Source: Sambucus nigra
Lineage: Eukaryota > Streptophyta > Magnoliopsida > Dipsacales > Adoxaceae
Direction: 5' to 3'
Assembly (NCBI GenBank): GCA_949130495.1
Contig: OX422218.1
Coordinates: forward strand, 44,586,651-44,650,650
DNA length: 64,000 nucleotides
Part shown: piece by piece, positions 52,666 through 63,265 of the stretch
Layout of the letters: the number at the start of each line of letters is the position of its first letter
How positions within the stretch are numbered: the first letter of the stretch is position 1
Translations under genes and position numbers: made by a program
Notes under the pieces: model-generated
What the model saw: the letters and a program-made list of their open reading frames with translations, nothing else
Database searches by the model: none
What the model was told of the DNA's origin: nothing

Positions 52666-55111
52666 TGTCGCACCCCGAATTAATTAAGTTAAACTCATCC
52701 TTTTAATTAGAGATAAATTTCCTTAAATAATGCTTTAATTTAAATCTCTAAGGAAAATAGCATAAGATTTCTTTTTTCTCAAAGGTATGTTTAGATGAAA
52801 ACATAACTTCCTTTACTTATAACTTATAAGTACTACATAACTTTACATAACCAAGATACTTAGTTTAATAATTACAAAAAAGGAATCTTGATATTCAAAC
52901 CATACTAATTATCCGTCACTCCCCCGTTTTAAGGTCCTAACTTGGCAGTGAACTCCAAATTATAAGCATACCTGAAACAAAACATTATAGAAGTGTAAGC
53001 TATAAAGGCTTAGTGAATGACCACATACCAAACATATAACCAATTTGAATAACCATTTTTATTTTGTTCTAATGCTATAACCCAACAGGAATTGTGAAAC
53101 TCTCGCAAGCTTGTACCCGCCACAGTCCAATTAACCCACCACAGTTATTAGGGACCACCACATCCCTTTATTAGGCCCAAGTACACAAATCTTTAAGTTG
53201 TATTAACAGGACCACCACATCCCGTAGGACCCACCACAGTCCTTAACATTAGATAAAGGACTCACTAGTCCATATCATTATATAACATCGCTTAACATTT
53301 TTAATCATATGCATATGTTTCATAAATAAAACATCACTCCCATAAACATTTTAACCCATGTGTTTAACTACACATTTCCATATGAAATTATAAGCATTTA
53401 TATTTCATAAGGAAGGTCACTCACCTTGGATTTAGTTCTAAGATTAATACCAACTACTTCCTTGGTATGGTAGTATTAGTTGCTTCCCCACCTAACAAGT
53501 CAATGTCGTTAGTATTTGAATACACCGATTAACATCAAACCCGATAATACATCACATCATTTGGTCAATCAGAAATAACTAAGTAGTAATTAAATATGAC
53601 ACTTCACATATCTATAACACCTAATTAATTAGGGTTCTAACAAAATTTACAGAATTAAATTACGAATTTTCTAGACAAAGTTATGCCCATTTTATTACAA
53701 CCTCTTCCAAATCGTTTCTCAAGAAAAACAACAACACAACTTCAACTTCCTGGAATTTTCATAATTTTTATACAATTTAACTTTGCATGATATTCCACCA
53801 AATATCATTAAACATATTGAATAATACAAAATTAATGTTTCATAATTTTTAGGGCTCATTTTCTATGTCGAGCAAAATGTCAAACACCTGATATGCATTC
53901 TTGCTCCTTTAGGGAAGATTTTAAACCAAAACTTCAAACTATCACCAAGGGTTCATTCCTTGGTACTTTTAAACAATTTTAGGCTATGTTATAGATGTAT
54001 GAGTATATTTTACTCTTCAACTTGAATCACTCAATTCCAATAAGTATTCCATGATTTATGCCATTTTTAGTATAACTAGGTCAAAATACAACATTAAGGC
54101 ATAACTTAACATTTTTAAGCATACATAACCTTGACCTTGAGTATAATTCATGGAAACATATAATAAACATGTTTTAGCAGAAATATACATCATAATCATG
54201 AATTTTCTAAATCAAAATGATTTACGAAAAGATGATGTAAATTTAGGACTTTAAAGTATGCATTTACGATCCTAACTCCAGTTTTAACTTATGTTCTTAA
54301 CCCATCCTTGTTCCAACACAATTCAGAAATATGGGTATCATTAAAATATATATCCAAATCAAAAATAAAAACATGATAAGTATAGAACTCATCCATGTGA
54401 CCAACTTTAATAAAGATGTAATTACCTTACGAGGATTCCTTGATTTATAGAAAATTTCCAAAGATTTATTCCTTAACTTTCTTCTCTTTCTCTCTCTTTA
54501 GGAAAAACTCTTGTTTAAGTCTGCCAAACCATCACCCACCCTTTAACCAATCAAAAAATAGCACATGGTGTGCTAATAAGACAATTGTCGCTTAAGGGAT
54601 GGACATATTTACCCTTGTTTCGTACTTTCGGTATAACTTCTTGTACGAGCCACCGTTTAACCCACCGTTTGTTGTGTTATAATATTAATTCAAATATATA
54701 TATAACTTTCATAATTTATGTTTTCCCAAAATCATAAACTAATACGCCTAATTTGGGCTTCGAACAGGAAAGTAGCAATTTACCGAAAATCTCAAAACTT
54801 TCACATTTGGCAACCAAACATTGCCAATTTCGTATCGACAACCTTATTTACTTTTATAAACATAATCATGCATAAAAAACATATTTTATTATGCATTTAA
54901 CCACATAACTAATCATATGTTTTAAACATGGTATACCCGATCATAAGCTCAATTAGCACCTAATGTAAACAATACATATATCACATGAGCATGCATCCCC
55001 TAAACATGATAATTAACATGTTTAACACACATAACCAATTTATAACTTATAACTCCTAAGTTATAATTAATCATGTAATTAACCTTCCTAATCATGTTTT
55101 AGGGCCTTACA
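52666..55111 (-). repeat. Solo LTR of the T family
   Basis: 2446 bp, TGTCGCACCCCGAA to GGGCCTTACA, the reverse complement of the T LTR at moderate divergence along its whole length, flanked by perfect ATAAG repeats. There is no internal sequence: unequal recombination between the two LTRs has removed it. About 90 bp longer than T's LTR. Confidence 0.92.
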
Positions 55112-55116
55112 ATAAG
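55112..55116. repeat. Target site duplication of solo LTR, right (ATAAG)
   Basis: Exact copy of 52661-52665. Confidence 0.9.
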
Positions 55117-55450
55117 ACACAAAACGATTTAAGCAAAAATAAACCCTAGAGGTTGAAACACAAAAGAGCCATATTCTAAAACCATAAACGATTTAACGCA
55201 CATGAGTTATCATCTGAGTGGTTGCCTTTGAAAATTAAAATTTTACCTGCTACGACACTAGAGTTGTAGTTGGGAAAAAGAAGATGATGATGGCTGAAAT
55301 TAATGTTTACGGCACTAGTTTGAAGATGAGATAATAGGGGTAGGAGGCAATGGGCTGCGTGAGAGAGATAGTGAGAATGGTCGGGACAATGAGCGGGAGA
55401 CTTGCTAGAGGGAGAAATTGGGACTTTTTAAGGCTTTTATATTTTATTCA
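55117..55450. other. Unassigned right interior of CACTA
   Basis: AT-rich to purine-rich, no coding feature recognised. Confidence 0.45.
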
Positions 55451-55596
55451 AGTGTACTCTATTTTGGGACACTTTTAAATAGTGCCAAATTTTGGCACGG
55501 TTTTAAAGTGTGCCAGATTGTTACTAAACCGTGCCAGAATTTGGCACAGTTTTAAACTGTGCCATATTTTTATTATCAATGTGTGCCAAATTGTTA
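55451..55596. repeat. CACTA right subterminal repeats
   Basis: Four to five units of the GGCAC(A/G)GTTTTAAA(C/G)TGTGCCA type, mirror of the left end. Confidence 0.85.
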
Positions 55597-55610
55597 TTTT
55601 TGGTGTAGTG
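55597..55610 (-). repeat. CACTA right terminal inverted repeat
   Basis: TTTTTGGTGTAGTG, the reverse complement of the left end; AAA follows as target duplication. Confidence 0.95.
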
Positions 55611-58592
55611 AAAGCGTGTCCGAAGGATCAATTTCCTTTGCCACGAATTGATCAATTGGTAGATGTTACTTCAGGTTGTGAGTTGCTGAATTTTATGGTT
55701 GCATATTTTGGTTATAACCAGATCAAAATGAAGCCAGAAGATAGAGAAAGTACTTCCTTTATCACTCCTCGAGGAACTTATTGCTATAATGTTATGTCGT
55801 TTGGTCTGAAAAATGCAGGTGCTACTTCTCAGAGACTGGTGAACAAATTATTTGTGGAGTAGATAGGCAAAAACATGGAAGTGTATGTTGATGATATGCT
55901 CACAAAGAGAAAAAAAGCCGTTGATCATATTACCGACCTCAGCCAAACTTTTGATCAATTAGAAAAGAACCAAATGAAGTTAAACCCCACCAAATACGTC
56001 TTTCGAGTGCATGAGGGAATGTTCCTCGGGTATATAGTGAATCAAGGGGAATCGAATCTAATCTTGATAAGATTAAAGTTCTGATCGAAATGAAGTCCCC
56101 AACCTGTAAAAAAAATATTCAAAGGCTAACTGAGTGTGTAGCAGCACTCAACAGATTTGTGTCACCAGCAATGGAAAAGTGTTTGCCATTCTTCAAGGTA
56201 CTCATAAAAACCTTTAAATGGAACGATGAATGTGAAAAATCCTTCCTGGAGTTAAAAAAGTACTTCACTACTCTCCTGACCAATGTTGGGAGAAAAGTTG
56301 TATTTATATCTGGCTGTATCCGAGTCAGCAGTTAGCTCTGCCTTAATCAGGGAGGAAAATGGAGCTCAAACGCCAGTTTATTACACCAACAAATCTTTTT
56401 GAGGAGTAGAAGTGAGATATCCCAGACCGGAGAAATTATTATTGGCCTTAATTGAGGCTAGTAGACAAATGAAGGAATATTTTCAAGCCCACACCATAGT
56501 GGTATACATTGATATGCCACTAAGGCAGGCTTTGCATAAGCCAGAGAAATCTAGAAGATTGATGTATTGGGCTGTGGAGTTGGAGGAATATGAACTTGTA
56601 TATGAACCAAGGACTACTTTAAAAGGATAAGTTGTGGCCTATTTTATTGCAAAATTCACTTACCTAGAGGTCCCTGAGCAACAAGGGACTCTAGCAGAGT
56701 AACATGCAAGAGTTAGCAGATCTACTGGATATACGCCTGACCAACTCCAAACAGAGAAAACCATAGAAAAATACCAACCAGAGTCATCCAGTGGACAGGA
56801 TATGATGAGGAAATATGAGGAGGTGAAGGATAAAATATTCCATCAAGGGATTCTGGTGAACCAAGCATTTGACAACGATATCCCCACATAGAGTCTGTAT
56901 GTTGAAGGGTCGTCTTGTACAATTGGATGTGGAGCTGGAATCACTCTTAATACTCCGGACGAGCTAGACATAGAGTATGCTGAAGGTTTCCAATTTTAAG
57001 CCTCCAATAATGAGGCAGAGTATGAAGCTATAATTATTGGTTTAAATCTAGCTAAATTACTGAACGCTGATCAAGTTGTGGTGTATAGTGACTCATAGTT
57101 GGTGGTAAATTAGGTGTTGAGCTTATATGCAGCAAAAAGGAGAATTAATGACCAGATATTTGGCCAAAACTTTGGAAATAATTGCCACTTTGCTAGCTGT
57201 CCAGATGGTCAGAATTCCAAGATTAGAAAATGTCCGAGCAGATGCACTTGATCGATTTGTTTCAGTAACCAGAACGAAGATACGAAGAAATATTCCTATT
57301 GAGATATCGGCTAATAGGAGCATTGATGAAGATCTGATGGTTAACTATATTGCAATTGATATAGGACCATCTTGGATGGATCCCATAAGAGCATATATTA
57401 AAGATGGGATTTTTTCAGCCGATCTACTTGAAGCTAAGAGGCTGAAATACAAAGTTACAAGATATGTGCTAGATAGTGGTGTGCTATATAGAAGATAATT
57501 AACTGTTAGTCTACAAAAGTGTGTGCATCCAGCTGAAGTGAAGGATTTAATTGAAGAAGTCCATGAAGGTCCTGTGGAGCCCAAGTAGCAGGAAGAATGT
57601 TGTTGCAGAGAATTCATACACAAGGATACTACTAGCCAACTATGGGAGCAGATTGTGCAGATTTTGCCAAGAAGTGTGATAAGTGCCAGAGGTTTTCCAG
57701 CATACGTAAGGCTCCACTAGCTCTCCTAACACCAATAACATCCCCTTGGCCCTTTGCTATGTGGGGGATTGACTTGGTCGGGACTCTGTCGACCACCCGA
57801 GAAAGGTTTAAATACATTGTTGTAGCTGTTGATTACTTTACTAAATGGGTGGAAGCTAAATAATTTATCGATATGCCTTATGAAAAGGTTTATCAGTTTA
57901 TTTGGATGAGTGTTATATGAAGGTATGGCTTACCCTATGCCTTTATAACTGATCATGGTACACAGTTTGGCAATGATGAATTTGTTGCTTATTGTGCCCA
58001 GTCCAATGTCCAAAAAATGCACTATGCTCCTGGCCATCCTCAAAGCAACGGCCAAACTAAGGTAACTAATAGAACTTTAGTGAATGGGCTGAACAAAAGG
58101 TTAGAAAATTCAAAAGGAAATTGGATCAATGAGCTGTATTCTGTCCTGTGGGCTTATCGAACAACATCCAGAATAGTTACTGGAGAAACTCCCTACCTAT
58201 TGGCATTTGGTACTGAAGACGTAATTCCTGTTGAGCTAGGTTTACCTACGCATGGAGTTCTTAACTTCAATACCCCAGTCAACGATTTGATGAGACGGAT
58301 GGATTTAGACATGCTGGAAGAAGTCCGTGAAGATGCAGCTTTAAGGAATACAACCTATCAACAAAGGACTGCACGTTTCTACAATAAGAGGGTCATGTCG
58401 AGCAATTTAAAAGAGGGCGATTATGTTTTGAAGAAAGTGATTTTGAAGATCAATAAACCGGAAGCCAATTGGCATGGACCTTATTTTATTACTGTAGTTA
58501 TCCGATCAGGAACATATCGGATTGAGATGTTGGAAGGGGAGGAATTCAAGAACCCATGGAATGCAGAACACTTGAAGAAGTATTATCAATAA
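55611..58592 (+). pseudogene. pol: pol of Tat element B: RT remainder, RNase H, aRNase H, integrase
   Basis: RT resumes at ACPKDQFPLPRIDQLVD directly after the CACTA, through YNVMSFGLKNAGATSQRL and catalytic YVDD (55884-55895). A stop (55860-55862) and frame changes near 56085 and 56340 precede the RNase H region (FKWNDECEKSF, FQAHTIVVYIDMPLRQAL to 56630). Archaeal-type RNase H at 56889-57120 reads YVEGSSC, so its first catalytic Asp is Glu; SNNEAEYEA and VYSDS remain, with stops between. Integrase: CDKCQRF (57670), DLVGTLSTT, ITDHGTQF (57945), then HPQSNGQTKVTNR, where the catalytic Glu is Lys (AAG 58059-58061), and an intact C-terminus ending HLKKYYQ at the stop 58590-58592. Inactive. Confidence 0.88.
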
Positions 58593-59459
58593 ATGTAGTT
58601 ATGTTGTACTCATTTCACTTCAAATTTAATGAGAACATGGCTTTCCCAAAATTGTTATTTATTTTGTTTTCTTTTTCGAAGTAATAGTGAAATGCACTTA
58701 CAAACACAATTAAAACCACCAACAAATTTGGTTGGTATCAATAAAGGCCACCAATAAAGTTGGTCGGCAACAACAAAGGCTACCAAAAAAGTTAGTTAGT
58801 ATTAATGAAGGCCACCAACAAATTTGATCGGTAATAACAAAGGTCGCTAATAAAGTTGGTCAGCATCAATAAAATCACCAACAAAGTTGGTTGATATCAA
58901 TGAAGGCTACCAATAAAGTTGGTCGATAACAACAAAGGCCACCAACAAAGTTGGTCGACATCAATAAAACCACCAATAAAGTTGGTCAGTATCAACAGCA
59001 ACCACCAACAAAGTTGAAGGCATTAATAACGACACTAACAAAGTCAGTTGTCAAACATATAAAACCACACAAGGCAAAATAGTAAGTCCCAAATTCTTAG
59101 TTAACAAAGACCCGGATGGATAATTTTCATCTAAACTGGGCTAAAAGATGGACAAATGTTCCACTCATGCCTGGGAACTAAGGTAACTAATGCAATTACC
59201 ATAAAATCCAGGTACATTAGTATAACCATGTTGAAACATTGGTAATTGGTAATTGGTAGAAAACTTAGGATAATCTTAAGGATATCAATATAATCGATGA
59301 AAAACTAGAGACTAACTAAAAAGTTGATCCGTTCATAGTCAATGACTAAGAAAACACTCAGAGATTAACTAAAAGTTCATCCATTCATAAAATAAACTTT
59401 TCATTAAATTAAATGATTACATATTATTGTTTAAACATGGAAAAATAAAATACAAAAGT
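58593..59459. other. Spacer of Tat element B between integrase and antisense ORF
   Basis: Non-coding; dominated by the hairpin minisatellite at 58716-59052. The remainder is AT-rich with nothing recognised. Confidence 0.6.
58716..59052. repeat. Hairpin minisatellite, ~11 units of ~31 bp
   Basis: Each unit has the palindrome ACCAA(C/T)AAAGTTGGT followed by CGG(T/C)A(T/A)CAA(T/C)AAAGGC or close variants. Every unit can fold on itself. Units differ by several bases, so this is an old array. The TTGGTCGG core also appears in the A LTR repeat. Confidence 0.88.
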
Positions 59460-60675
59460 TTATTCTACAAGACGCTTTCCTTCAGCCTTAGAGACAGGAA
59501 CCATGCCAGCTGGAGGATCATCCAAAGTAAAAAAAGAGTTGATGAAGTTGAAGTCCTGAAGCATCCTAGTATTTCTGCTACTATGACGGTTAAGAAGATG
59601 AGGAGGACAGATGATCTCTAATTCATCGTGTAGCTTGTAATCTCCTAAGTACTTAGAAATAAAGCATTTGGGAATATGGTGAATAGGTATCCAATTAATA
59701 TCTAACTTGAATGGAGGATTGCCAAGCTGCATTAATCTCGGATCGCACCAATCCCATAGAGAGTTGTTCTCATCCACCTTCATCACAGTTAAAGTGTTTA
59801 TCAAACCATATTTGTAGGATTCATTCTGGGCCTATTGAAGTCTATCGTTAAAATGTCCCAAAGCTTCATTATACCCATCCATCCAAACTTCTCTTAGTTG
59901 TTTATGGAATTGAAAGGTTAATTTATCAACTTGTGATTGCAGCTTCTTTAGTACACCGTCCTTAACTCCTAATTGGGAAGATTGAGTGGATAGTTGTTCA
60001 GATAAGTTCTGTAGCTTTTGGGACATCTCAGCAATATCTTGATCTTTTGCTTTTAATTGTTCAGCTTGGTTGGCAAGGGCCTGTTGGGTCCTAGATTCCT
60101 CTATGGTTCCTCAACCAGGCCTATTTCTAGCTCGAGAAGAAGCGGACTTAATATTTTTCAAGGCCTCCAATTCATCTCTCAATGTTGTATTCTCATCTTC
60201 TAAAAAGGAATAACCTTCATCTGTAGTAGTAACAACAGCTCCAGAGGTAGACTTCAAAAGATTTATTTCATCCCTCAAATTATTATTCTCCTCTTTTAGG
60301 AGTTTGGCAACAATTCTAGTTTCTTCAACTTGAATCTTAAGTAAAGATTCCTTTTTATTATAAACAGAGACGAAGTTACCAAAGTCTCAACCTACACTTA
60401 AACTTTTATATTTCTACTTATAGCTCTGGTGCAACATCGTAGTGGATTATTTATATTATTCTTAAAGTTCCTCTATCATTTCATAGTAGGCAATATTATC
60501 TTCTACCGCCCGATCAAGTAAGTACTTCAAGTACTTGTAGGACTCTTTAACCTACTCTGATATATAATCACCAAGCAACTGAGTGATTTCTTCTTCGGAT
60601 AAGTCCGTATAACCAGCTTTGAAAATGCATTGCACTTCCTCAGTAGCTCGGTGTTATGGGAAGACAATTGTTCCA
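59460..60675 (-). pseudogene. Antisense ORF 2 of Tat element B
   Basis: Minus strand from ATG 60675 (MEQLSSHNTELLRKCN) to a stop at 59460, with several frame breaks between 60100 and 60640. Open parts: 59832-60026 (LGVKDGVLKKLQSQVDKL, a coiled coil) and 59460-59804 (NSLWDWCDPRLMQL, CFISKYLGDYKLHDELEI). Each block aligns in order with A's 20228-21449 ORF. No known domain recognised. It converges on pol tail-to-tail, the arrangement known from Tat elements. The C-terminal domain (W-D-P and KYLGDY motifs) is best conserved between the two copies and so is probably the functional core of the ancestral protein (inference). Confidence 0.68.
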
Positions 60676-60935
60676 TCTTCGCTATAAACTAGTAAGAATA
60701 AATAAACACCAATCAACAGCAAGGATGGAGAACAGGTATAATCAACAGGAAACAAAAAAGGAAAAACAAAAGGTTCTTTTATTGATAATAAAGATTTCAA
60801 GTACAATCAAAATAAAGAAAAAAGAAACAATAAAAGCAAAAGGGAAAATGCCGAATAACTTTACACCTTCTCCTTATCATTTTCAACCTTCTTGCTCTGC
60901 TCAGAGGAAGGGACTATAGGTCGGAGTTGCTCAGT

Positions 60936-61521
60936 TTATTTAGTTGGAGGAAGAGAAGACTCAGGGATTTTAGGTTGTTTGGAAGCAAAATCCACCATAA
61001 ATGAAGACTCTTCAAAAGCAGTTTCATCTTTAACCTCATCCTCTATGACTGGAAGGGGACCATGAACATACCTTTGAAAAAGTTCAGAGTCTCCATTTAT
61101 GTTAAACTCTTGAAGGGAAGGAAACCAACTATCTCTAAAACATTTTTGCTTCACATACTCAATCTGAGCAGAAGCATCGGAAATGGCTTTGTTCCAGCCC
61201 TTGTCCCAACCAGCATTGAAGGAAGTCTTCACAGCAGACTTTCTCTTAGCTTCAGCAGAGGATATAATCTCTTTAGCAGCCTTTGCCCCACACTCATCTT
61301 CCTCTACCCTGCGCTCAACTTCCTCTTTCTGGCGCTCAACTTCCTCTTTCTGGAGCCTAGCTTCCTTAGCCCTGCGCTCCGCTTCAAGGGAATTTGTATC
61401 AGACGTTCGACAAACAGTTTTAGTTGTCGCCTGCTGAGACTCAAGAAGAGACTTATTTAAACTAGACAAGGCTTCCTCCACCTCATTTGAAGAAGAAGAA
61501 GTTTTAATTGCATCATCCTTC
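60936..61521 (-). pseudogene. Antisense ORF 1 of Tat element B, cut by element F
   Basis: Minus-strand frame open without interruption for about 195 codons from the F junction at 61521 to a stop at 60936. It begins QKDDAIKTSSSSNEVEEAL, has a long charged helix with a repeated QKEEVERQKEEVERR segment, then NAGWDKGWNKAISDAS, CFRDSWFPSL and an acidic C-terminus. It aligns with A's 19490-20065 segment (KDDVLRSSSN, NRGWDKD, KCFKD). The start lies beyond the F insertion, so the protein is N-terminally truncated; any reading across the junction is accidental. Fewer breaks than the rest of B, perhaps by chance. Confidence 0.7.
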
Positions 61522-61727
61522 TGTAACAACCCGCGTAATTTTGGGCTATTTTAATTAATTTTTGGAAAATGGTCGAAAATAAAGTTTTTGATAAAATTAT
61601 TTTTATTGCTCAAATATGTTGGTTATTATTTTTAAAGGCGAGAATTTCAAACGGTTTCGAAACCGAAGTTAAAACGGATTTTAAAATGATTTTTTAAATG
61701 TTTTTAACTCTTAGAGTTGTTTTGACT

Positions 61728-61857
61728 TCCAACTCTTCATTTCTTTGCCTTGTGTAAAGGATTCTTTTTTATTCTAACTCATCATTTCTTTGCCTTATTT
61801 AAAGGAGTCTTTTGGATTCCAACTCTTCATTTCTTTGCATTATAAAAGGAAGTCTTG
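61728..61857. repeat. Three ~45-bp tandem units in F 5' LTR
   Basis: TTCCAACTCTTCATTTCTTTGCCTT-type units followed by AAAGGA(G)TCTTTT. The 3' LTR has only two (63470-63555). Confidence 0.9.
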
Positions 61858-62278
61858 GTCAACCCTTTTAACATACTTTTGGCACAAATTTTGGCAGCAA
61901 ATATATTTTATATTCCTCTTCTTTTTATATACACATTGACCCTTGAGATTTGTGAGTTCCAACCTTAGATCAGTGGTGTTCTTGGGGCTATTTTGTTGGA
62001 GGTTCTTTGAGGAGATTTTGTAGATCTTTTGTGTTGATCTTGAGGATGTGATCATTGGTTTCTCATCATGGTTTGAGGTATGGGGTTTTACACAATATGC
62101 TCCTTAAATCTCGCGAGTGTCATTCTCTTTGAATTCTTGTTTAATTGAACTCATATTTGAATTGATAAATTCATTGAAATCTGGAAAATAATTGTTGAAA
62201 TTATTTTGATTCATGTGGTATCATTATACTATTGATGAGCACGTTGTCATGAGATTTTAATATGGCACGGATGTTGAG

Positions 62279-62678
62279 TACCCGCCAAAATACCTATTCC
62301 CGTGATATGGCTTGATAAAGCATATGCGAATGGGGTGAGGCCTGGTGACCCATTGATGTGTTGTTGAGAAATTATATTGATAAATGCTTTGAGATTTGTA
62401 TTTTGATTTGAATATTCGTACTCGTGTTGTTACGTTTTATTCATCGCTAATATATGTGTTGAGCATCTTTCCTGTCGTACCCGCCAAAATACCTATTCCC
62501 GGCTATGGCTTGATAAAGCATATGAGAATGGGGTGAGTCTTGGTGACCCATTGATGTGTTGTTGAGAAATTATATTGATAAATGCTTTGAGATTAGCATT
62601 TTTATTTGAATATTCGTACTCGTATTGTTACGTTTTGTTCATCGCTAACATATATTTGTTGAGCATCTTTCTTGTCGT
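62279..62678. repeat. ~199-bp tandem duplication in F LTR
   Basis: Two units starting TACCCGCCAAAATACCTATT at 62279 and 62478, about 90% alike, ending GAGCATCTTTC(C/T)TGTCG. Confidence 0.92.
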
Positions 62679-63033
62679 ATTGTGTACTTCTCCATATTTT
62701 CTTTTAGTGGCAGGTTAGCGTGGATTCGGGGGCTATGGATTATTGGAGATTGATTTTATCTTGGATATTTTGGGGAGAATTTTTAATACATTTGAGAAGA
62801 CTTGTATTTATTTATTTTGATGTATAGAGCATTGGGATTTATTTTATTTCGAGTTAGATGTTGTATTTAATTCGAGAGATTTGTTGTATTGTATTTGAAG
62901 AGATTTGAGATTAGTGGATTTATATGATTGTGGGTTTATTTAGATGCTCTATACCTTGTGTATTGTGGATTTAGATTTATTTTATCGCATTAGCGCTCCG
63001 TTCGCTCTCTTCGGGCGGGCGGGGTGTTACAAA

Positions 63034-63045
63034 TGGTATCAGAGC
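63034..63045 (+). other. Primer-binding site of element F
   Basis: TGGTATCAGAGC two bases after the LTR end. Confidence 0.9.
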
Positions 63046-63252
63046 TTAGGTATACGGCAACCCTCGGGGCTTGAATTTTGGGTCCATTGAATGGTTAACA
63101 ATTTTTGGAGATGGAAAATTTTAGGTGATATTCGTGATAGGTTTCGGAATTAGAGGTGAGGAATTTATTTTTGGAGACGAGATTATTTTGGAGATTGTTG
63201 GCGTGATTTTGAGAGTTAGACATTCGGCGAATTTCGAGGGCGAAATTCCATT

Positions 63253-63265
63253 GTTAGTGGGGAAG
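63253..63265 (+). other. Polypurine tract of element F
   Basis: TTAGTGGGGAAG directly before the 3' LTR, after AATTTCGAGGGCGAAATT (63230-63247). Confidence 0.7.

Larger units (their letters stand above)
46223..55610. mobile_element. CACTA (En/Spm-type) transposon carrying gene fragments
   Basis: 9388 bp bounded by the 14-bp inverted terminal repeat CACTACACCAAAAA and flanked by the 3-bp direct repeat AAA (46220-46222 and 55611-55613), as expected for CACTA insertion. Both ends carry subterminal palindromic repeats of the GGCACGGTTTTAAACTGTGCC type. No transposase coding sequence is recognisable, so it is non-autonomous. Inside are fragments of host genes (KH-domain protein, La-motif protein, probable CHR24-like protein), LINE-like and Copia-like scraps, a tandem repeat and a solo LTR. 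It splits the reverse transcriptase of Tat element B precisely between conserved residues. Confidence 0.93.
33037..61521 (+). mobile_element. Tat-lineage Ty3/gypsy retrotransposon B (with C and CACTA nested)
   Basis: Plus-strand relative of A: 5' LTR (33037-33233 plus 42981-43275, split by C), primer site 43281-43300, gag-pro 43407-46000, RT split by a CACTA transposon (46223-55610), RNase H, archaeal-type RNase H, integrase ending 58592, hairpin minisatellite, antisense ORFs 59460-61521, then truncation by element F. The 3' LTR is not seen. Stops, frameshifts and a lost integrase catalytic residue show it is inactive. Confidence 0.88.
61522..63031 (+). repeat. 5' LTR of element F
   Basis: TGTAACAACCCGCG to GGCGGGGTGTTACA, 1510 bp. 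Contains three ~45-bp repeats (61728-61857) and a ~199-bp tandem duplication (62279-62678). Confidence 0.92.

Noticed and set aside
58716..59052. Regularly spaced repeats resembling a CRISPR array
   Set aside because: The genome is eukaryotic, the intervals are as repetitive as the repeats, and the array lies in a retrotransposon spacer; it is a minisatellite.
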